From Natrialba aegyptia DSM 13077 (GTDB lineage: Archaea; Halobacteriota; Halobacteria; Halobacteriales; Natrialbaceae): a stretch of DNA of 64,000 bases. Positions 59,515 through 64,000 of this stretch are shown here, piece by piece. The translations under genes were made by a program, and so were the position numbers. Under the pieces are notes generated by a model. That model did not search any database, was not told the DNA's origin, and worked only from the letters and a program-made list of their open reading frames with translations. The number at the start of each line of letters is the position of its first letter. Position 1 is the first letter of the stretch. Where the stretch lies: NCBI RefSeq assembly GCF_000337535.1, contig NZ_AOIP01000008.1, positions 37,557 through 101,556 on the forward strand, in the 5' to 3' direction.

Positions 59515-60534
59515 CTACTTCAACGAACCGGCCACGCGCTCGTAGGCCGATTTCGCGAGCGTCATCTCGAGCCCGGCGGACTCGACGACGTAGTACGGCC
59601 GGAGGTCGCCGTTGAACTTGCCCTTGTACTCACAGAGGCGTTCGGTGTTCGCGCCGACGAGATCGTAGCCGGTCACCGACTCGAGTTCGGGATCGGTGAC
59701 GAGATCGTCGAGGATCACGCGGTGGAGGCAGTTGTTGACGCTGACGCGCTCGTAGGAGGCCGTGACGCCGCCTTGCCAGTAGTAGGCCAGGTCGTTCGAG
59801 AAGAGGGTGATGATGCCGCTCTTGTACGTCCCGTCGGGCGTGCGCGCCACGTACACGCGCCAGCGCTCGTCGTCCAGGTTCGAGAGCAGGTCCCGAAGGA
59901 AAGGCCGGGTCATCGGCGCGGTGTCGTCGTACTCCTCGTACTGGTCCACGACGTCGTCGTAGATCCGCAGCGCCGCGTCGATCCCCTCGGTTTCGATCGA
60001 GAGGTCGAGTTCGTCGTACCGGCGCATCTCGTTGCGGAGGCTCTTGCTGAATCCCGCCATCGCGTCGTCGAGGTCGGCACAGCCGTCGAGATCCACGACG
60101 TAGGTGAACTGCGGTTCGATCGTGAACTCGTTCCAGCCGTACGGCCGCGGATCGGCGTAGCCGAGCGGACAGGTCATTCGGAACAGCGTCGAGCGCCTGT
60201 GCGTTTCGAGGTCCTCGAGGACGCCCTCGGCGAGCGCGGCGTTGATCCGCTCCCACTTGCGCTGTTTGGGACTGTTCGGGTTGATGACCGGCCCGAGTCG
60301 CGGGACGCCGAGGGAGAGCGCCGGCGAGAAGACGGTGCGGCCGACGGACTTCTCGTCGACGAAGACCGGAAGCAGTCCGACCGCCTGCTGTCCCTTGAAC
60401 GCGCCGTACAGTCGCAGGTCGCCGCCGGTGTGGGCGTCGAGCACGGCGAGTGCGTCCGGATCGTGAAAAACTTCGAAACCGCTCCGTGGAAGTGCGTCCC
60501 CCCACTCCGAGAGGTCGAGTCGTTCGATTTCCAT
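59515..60534 (-). CDS. FemAB/GNAT-like aminoacyl- or acyltransferase, copy 2
   Basis: 339 residues. Same two-domain layout as the protein at 47914: WGDALPRSGFEVFHDPDALAVLDAHTGGDLRLYGAFKGQQAVGLLPVFVDEKSVGRTVFSPALSLGVPRLGP in the first half, and SVNNCLHRVILDDLVTDPELESVTGYDLVGANTERLCEYKGKFN in the second. Moderately similar to it, so likely a paralogue acting on a related substrate of the same pathway. Confidence 0.82.
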   Translation of the reverse strand: MEIERLDLSEWGDALPRSGFEVFHDPDALAVLDAHTGGDLRLYGAFKGQQAVGLLPVFVDEKSVGRTVFSPALSLGVPRLGPVINPNSPKQRKWERINAALAEGVLEDLETHRRSTLFRMTCPLGYADPRPYGWNEFTIEPQFTYVVDLDGCADLDDAMAGFSKSLRNEMRRYDELDLSIETEGIDAALRIYDDVVDQYEEYDDTAPMTRPFLRDLLSNLDDERWRVYVARTPDGTYKSGIITLFSNDLAYYWQGGVTASYERVSVNNCLHRVILDDLVTDPELESVTGYDLVGANTERLCEYKGKFNGDLRPYYVVESAGLEMTLAKSAYERVAGSLK

Positions 60535-60665
60535 GTAGGTCCGGCTGCGATGACTGACCGTTTTGTTACCACGTGGTTACCGCCCCGTAACGCGTCCGAT
60601 CCACGATCCGCACGCTGGCGGGACCGATCACCTTCGTCGCCGACGAACTGACACCGCCCTCGCGG

Positions 60666-61982
60666 TCACGTCGCAGCAGCCGTCTCGAGCGCAGCCACAA
60701 TTCGCCGCCAATCCGCGCCGGCCTGCGCCATCGAGAACTCGTCTCGGACCGCGGTCGCGTTCGCCGCGAGCGACGCCCGCAGGTCCGGCTCGTCCAGACA
60801 GCGCGCCATCGCCGCGGCGTACGTCTCGGGCTCCCGATCGGCCACGACGAGGCCGTTCTCGCCGTCCGTGACGGCGTCCGGAATCGAGCCGACCCGCGGA
60901 ACGACGGGCGCGAGTTCAGTTGCCATGGCTTCGAGGAGGACGAGCGGCAGCGCATCCCGCTCAGACGTGAGGACGAAGGTTTCCGAACGGTGGTAGTACG
61001 CGAGCGGGTCGTCGACCCAGCCCGCGAGTTCGATGCGATCGACCAGCTCCCGAGCCCGAATGTCGGCCGCGACCGACTCGTAGAGCGGCCCGTCGCCGAC
61101 CATCACTGCGCTGAACTCGCGTTCGGTCGCGTCGAGCTCGGCGGCGGCGGCGACGAAGCGGTGGGGGTCTTTCTCGGCGCTGAAGCGGCCGACCCAGAGG
61201 AAGTCGACCGTTTCGCCGGTTGTTTCGTTACTTTGGTCTTTCTCGTCCGCGTCTGTGTCCGTGTCTGTGCCTGTGTCTGTGTTCGTGTCCGCGTCCACGT
61301 CTGCGTCCGTTTCCGCGTCCGAGACCGAGTCGCCGCCGGTCGCGCGATCAGTGGGCGGGCGGTATGTATCCGCGTCGATCGGGTTCGTCAGGCGCTCGAT
61401 CCGCGCGGACGGGACGCCACACCGGGCGAGCCGGTCGGCGTGGTCGGAGCCCGGAACCGAGACGACGTCGAACCGACGGAACAGCCAGCGCACGAGCGGG
61501 CCGTACCGCTGTGCGGCGTGATGATCGAGGTCGATACCGATGATCCCGAGGTGTGCCGGATAGCCGTAGACGACCTTCAGCGCGAGCGCGTAGCAGCCGT
61601 AGGGAAACAGCGAGATCGAGGCGACCGCGTCGTAGTCGTTCCGGCAGCCCTCGTACAGCGCGAGAACGAAGAGGAGCGCGATGCGAAGGAGGCGGGGACC
61701 GACCTGGGGCACTGCGACGTTTCGCGCCGCGTCGACGCCCTCGACGGGAGCGAGCGAGACGAGCGTCGTTTCGCCGGCCGCGTCCGCGAGCGGGCCGTAA
61801 TGGCGTTCGTTCTTGTGAGCGAGTCCGGTCACGACGAGAACTCGTCGCGTTTCGGCGACCTCGCGTTCGAGTTCGCGTCCGGACGCCGCGTCCGCTGCGG
61901 ACGACGCGCCGTCCGCGCCATTCGCCGACGCCGACGATCCCGATACCGTCTGCGGCGCGCTACCGCCCGCCCGCCGGCTCAT
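60666..61982 (-). CDS. Glycosyltransferase family 4 with Asp/Thr repeat insertion
   Basis: 438 residues. N-terminal half starts with a low-complexity region and VLVVTGLAHKNERHYGPLADAAGE; the C-terminal half has the GT4 signature DFLWVGRFSAEKDPHRFVAAAAEL and ERDALPLVLLEAMATELAPVVPRVG (ExxxxxxxE). Between, at residues about 215-265, is an inserted tract of Asp, Thr and Ala dipeptides not seen in other GT4 enzymes; it is in frame. Transfers a sugar from a nucleotide-sugar to a glycan; donor and acceptor unknown. The ATG at 61982 overlaps the next gene's stop by four bases. Confidence 0.88.
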   Translation of the reverse strand: MSRRAGGSAPQTVSGSSASANGADGASSAADAASGRELEREVAETRRVLVVTGLAHKNERHYGPLADAAGETTLVSLAPVEGVDAARNVAVPQVGPRLLRIALLFVLALYEGCRNDYDAVASISLFPYGCYALALKVVYGYPAHLGIIGIDLDHHAAQRYGPLVRWLFRRFDVVSVPGSDHADRLARCGVPSARIERLTNPIDADTYRPPTDRATGGDSVSDAETDADVDADTNTDTGTDTDTDADEKDQSNETTGETVDFLWVGRFSAEKDPHRFVAAAAELDATEREFSAVMVGDGPLYESVAADIRARELVDRIELAGWVDDPLAYYHRSETFVLTSERDALPLVLLEAMATELAPVVPRVGSIPDAVTDGENGLVVADREPETYAAAMARCLDEPDLRASLAANATAVRDEFSMAQAGADWRRIVAALETAAAT

Positions 61983-63337
61983 CGCTTCCCGTCGGCTGAC
62001 TCTCGGTCGTCCACGAGCGCCGTGCGATTCATCCCCCTGGTCGCGTCGTCGCTCGCCAGCATGAACTCCGAGAGCGCGTAGGCCATCCAGCCCTGACACC
62101 ACCGCATCAGGGTCACGCGCTTCGTGTGGTGGCGATACTGCCGATAATAAAATCGTCCTTCCTCGCCCTCGACCCGCAGGTTCGCGAGCACCCACCGGAG
62201 AATTCGCTCGGCGAACTCGAGTTCACCTTCGCGCGTGAAGACGAGCATCCCCTGCGTGCTGGCGTGGATGTCGCGGGGATAGGCGTTGCCCTCGTCGAAG
62301 TTCGGGGCCCCGTCGAGTTCGAACAGTTCCTCCCGGTAGAACTCGAGCGCCGTCGAGAGCGTGTCGGCGTAGCGCCCGTCGTCGATCGCGTCGCGGTAGC
62401 GCTGGAAGGCCTCGATGACGAACCCGTTGTGGTGGCTGTCCATCGAAAGGTGCGACGCCGAGGCGGGAAGCCGGTAGGGCCAGCCGCCGACGTCGGTCTG
62501 GGCCGCTGCGATGTGGTCCAGAATTTTCGTCGCGCGCTCGCGGCACTCCGCGTCGCCGAAGAACTCGTAGAGGTCGACGAGCATCGCAGCGCCGACGGCG
62601 GCCGCGTTGATGGTGTAGGAGTCCTCGGGGTGGTTCATGTGGTAATCGATCTTCGCTCCTTCGTCGACCTCCCGGTAGTTCAGGTCCTCGACGAGGAAGT
62701 CGGCCGCCGTTCGGGCGAGGTCGGCGTACTCGCTCGTGGCTTCGTCGTGGCGAGCGGCCTGCAGGAAGGCGCGGACGGCGTAGGCGGTCGAGACGATGTC
62801 GGGGTCGCTCGGCACGCCCTTGGTGTGGAGGTGCTGGATCGGGTGGCGGTGACCGCCGCAGAAGCCGCTGTAGTCGGTGATCCGTTCGTCGGCGAGCCAG
62901 TCGGCCAGTCGGTCGGCCTCGCCGAGCGGATCGCAGGCCGGCGAGACTGCATCGCTCCGTCTCGCGAGGTCGTGGTAGTTCAGGTTCGCCATCGCGAACA
63001 GCGCCGCGCCCTTGTAGTTGCGTTTGCATTCGACCCGAAACAGCGGTCTGACGTCGACGGGCGTGCGTTTGACCGTCTCCTGAACGACGAGATTGAGCGC
63101 GCGATTCTCGAAGGGAAGCGACTGAACGAGCCGGCTGCTCAGTCCGTCGCCGTAGTCCGGCCCGACGTAGTCGTGTCGTCGGGCGTAGGCGAGCGTTGCA
63201 TCGAGGACGGGACCGTACTGGTCGAAATCGATCGTGCGCGCCCCGGTGCTCGCCGACGAACCGCCCGCGGCAGCGGCGTCTCTGGGAGTGTCGGACTCGG
63301 TCGTCGCGGTGGGGTGGGAACGTCCGTGCGACTGCAT
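61979..63337 (-). CDS. (Alpha/alpha)6-toroid protein, possible glycosidase or uronic-acid-handling enzyme
   Basis: 452 residues. After a Ser/Thr/Ala-rich start come repeated helical pairs with conserved Trp, Tyr and His: SGFCGGHRHPIQHLHTKGVPSDPDIVSTAYAVRAFLQAARHDE, INAAAVGAAMLVDLYEFFGDAEC, AAAQTDVGGWPYRLPASASHLSMDSHHNGFVIEAFQRY, and RFYYRQYRHHTKRVTLMRWCQGWMAYALSEF. This is the six-hairpin glycosidase-like pattern. It is translated just upstream of the GT4 gene and overlaps it by four bases, so it likely acts on the same glycan. Confidence 0.72.
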   Translation of the reverse strand: MQSHGRSHPTATTESDTPRDAAAAGGSSASTGARTIDFDQYGPVLDATLAYARRHDYVGPDYGDGLSSRLVQSLPFENRALNLVVQETVKRTPVDVRPLFRVECKRNYKGAALFAMANLNYHDLARRSDAVSPACDPLGEADRLADWLADERITDYSGFCGGHRHPIQHLHTKGVPSDPDIVSTAYAVRAFLQAARHDEATSEYADLARTAADFLVEDLNYREVDEGAKIDYHMNHPEDSYTINAAAVGAAMLVDLYEFFGDAECRERATKILDHIAAAQTDVGGWPYRLPASASHLSMDSHHNGFVIEAFQRYRDAIDDGRYADTLSTALEFYREELFELDGAPNFDEGNAYPRDIHASTQGMLVFTREGELEFAERILRWVLANLRVEGEEGRFYYRQYRHHTKRVTLMRWCQGWMAYALSEFMLASDDATRGMNRTALVDDRESADGKR

Positions 63338-63511
63338 CTACTGATCGCTGGCCCGTGCGAGCCATTAGTATCCGCTCACTACCCGACAGACGGACCGGCC
63401 GCCGGTCCGGTATCCGACGAGTTCGTCTCGACCGGACAGTCCGTCGAACTGGTATGCAGGCGATAACAAACCCGGTCGGCGAGCCACGTCGGACAGAGAC
63501 GTGGTCTCCCC

Positions 63512-64000
63512 ATGAACTACCTGTTCTTTACGAATACGCCGGCACACGTCCATCTGTACAAACACGCGATACGCGAGTTGCGCGAGCGCGGCCACGAGGT
63601 CCGTATCCTCGCCCGCGAGTACACGTGCACGGTCGAGTTGCTCGAATGGTACGACCTGCCCTACGAGGTCTACGGTTCCTGTGGCACCTCGAAGGGGTCG
63701 CTGCTGAGTCGGTTGCCGGCACACTACGCGCGGGCGATCCGCCTCGCCCGTCGATTCGATCCGGATCTCATCTTCGGCATGGGCGGCTACGCAGCCCACA
63801 CCGGCGCGTTGCTTCGGACGCCGACGGTCCTGCTCATCGACTCCGAACCCGCGTCGTTCGATCACACGATCTCCACCCCGTTCGCTCGCGTCGTCCTCAC
63901 GCCGAACACGTTCCGCAAGGACCTGGGCGACCACCACTACGTCTTCGCGGGCGTCAAGGAATGTGCCTACCTTCATCCGGACATCTACGAGCCGAATCCC
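63512..64000 (+). CDS. DUF354 family (glycosyltransferase-like) protein, 3' end outside window
   Basis: 163 codons visible, open at the window end. Begins MNYLFFTNTPAHVHLYKHAIRELRERGHEVRILAREYT, then DPDLIFGMGGYAAHTGALLRTPTVLLIDSEPASFDHT: the DUF354 pattern with a GT-B Rossmann half, annotated in archaea as putative glycosyltransferases near surface-glycan genes. Start ATG 63512. It is divergent from the toroid protein gene; 174 bases lie between. Confidence 0.85.
   Translation, partial: MNYLFFTNTPAHVHLYKHAIRELRERGHEVRILAREYTCTVELLEWYDLPYEVYGSCGTSKGSLLSRLPAHYARAIRLARRFDPDLIFGMGGYAAHTGALLRTPTVLLIDSEPASFDHTISTPFARVVLTPNTFRKDLGDHHYVFAGVKECAYLHPDIYEPNP

Overview
The window reads as a chromosomal stretch of a haloarchaeon (class Halobacteria), most plausibly the Natrialba/Haloterrigena/Natrinema group, although the genus is a guess. 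The evidence is high GC, strongly acidic proteins, Tat rather than Sec signals on most exported proteins, TATA boxes 25-31 bases upstream of start codons with no Shine-Dalgarno sequence (leaderless mRNAs), an archaeal-type S-adenosylmethionine synthetase, the CbtB/CbtA pair, a bacterio-opsin-activator type regulator, and the archaeal ADP-forming acyl-CoA synthetase. Genes are tightly packed and many neighbours overlap by 1, 4 or 8 bases.

Layout. 1-3.7 kb: the end of an aldehyde dehydrogenase, a Tat lipoprotein and a PfkB sugar kinase. 3.8-6.1 kb: a YihY-type membrane protein, an unknown small protein and a YbaK-type deacylase. 6.2-9.2 kb: a zinc/manganese ABC importer operon. 9.3-12.6 kb: ADP-forming acyl-CoA synthetase overlapping a stand-alone Pta N-terminal-domain protein. 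12.9-15.9 kb: a winged-helix regulator, a PRC-barrel protein, a long hairpin, and a TrkA-N/DHH phosphoesterase. 16.25 kb: tRNA-Lys(CUU), whose 3' half and flank are duplicated 117 bases downstream. 16.7-21.6 kb: a secreted beta-helix protein, a Bat-type regulator, an enoyl-CoA hydratase, a PRC-barrel-like protein and an unknown protein. 21.9-23.7 kb: a 39-residue membrane peptide and pyrB-pyrI. 23.8-32.7 kb: housekeeping genes (KaiC-like protein, FKBP isomerase, CYTH protein, SAM synthetase, soluble chemotaxis transducer, thiI, pyrD).

32.8-34.1 kb holds cbtB-cbtA-ferredoxin (cobalt uptake). 34.3-42.9 kb is a nine-gene Mrp/Mnh-type cation/proton antiporter operon, begun by a UspA-MnhE fusion and including three large antiporter-type subunits. 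43.0-46.0 kb holds a Tat-exported M14 carboxypeptidase, an integrase-like gene with no catalytic tyrosine, and a small membrane protein.

46-64 kb is a cell-surface glycan region: an alkaline-phosphatase-superfamily enzyme, two FemAB/GNAT-like proteins, a DUF1616 protein, a large polytopic protein, a Gfo/Idh/MocA dehydrogenase, a Wzx-type flippase, a secreted beta-helix protein whose C-terminal domain is cut off by an in-frame TAG, a polysaccharide deacetylase, a GT4 glycosyltransferase, an (alpha/alpha)6-toroid protein and a DUF354 protein cut by the window end. Together they look like sugar-nucleotide modification, glycan assembly, export and trimming. No CRISPR array, complete insertion sequence or rRNA gene was seen. 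The features most worth a second look are the in-frame TAG at 57880, the tRNA 3'-end duplication, the tyrosine-less recombinase, the KaiC-like protein without a P-loop lysine, and the 82-base hairpin at 14.4 kb.
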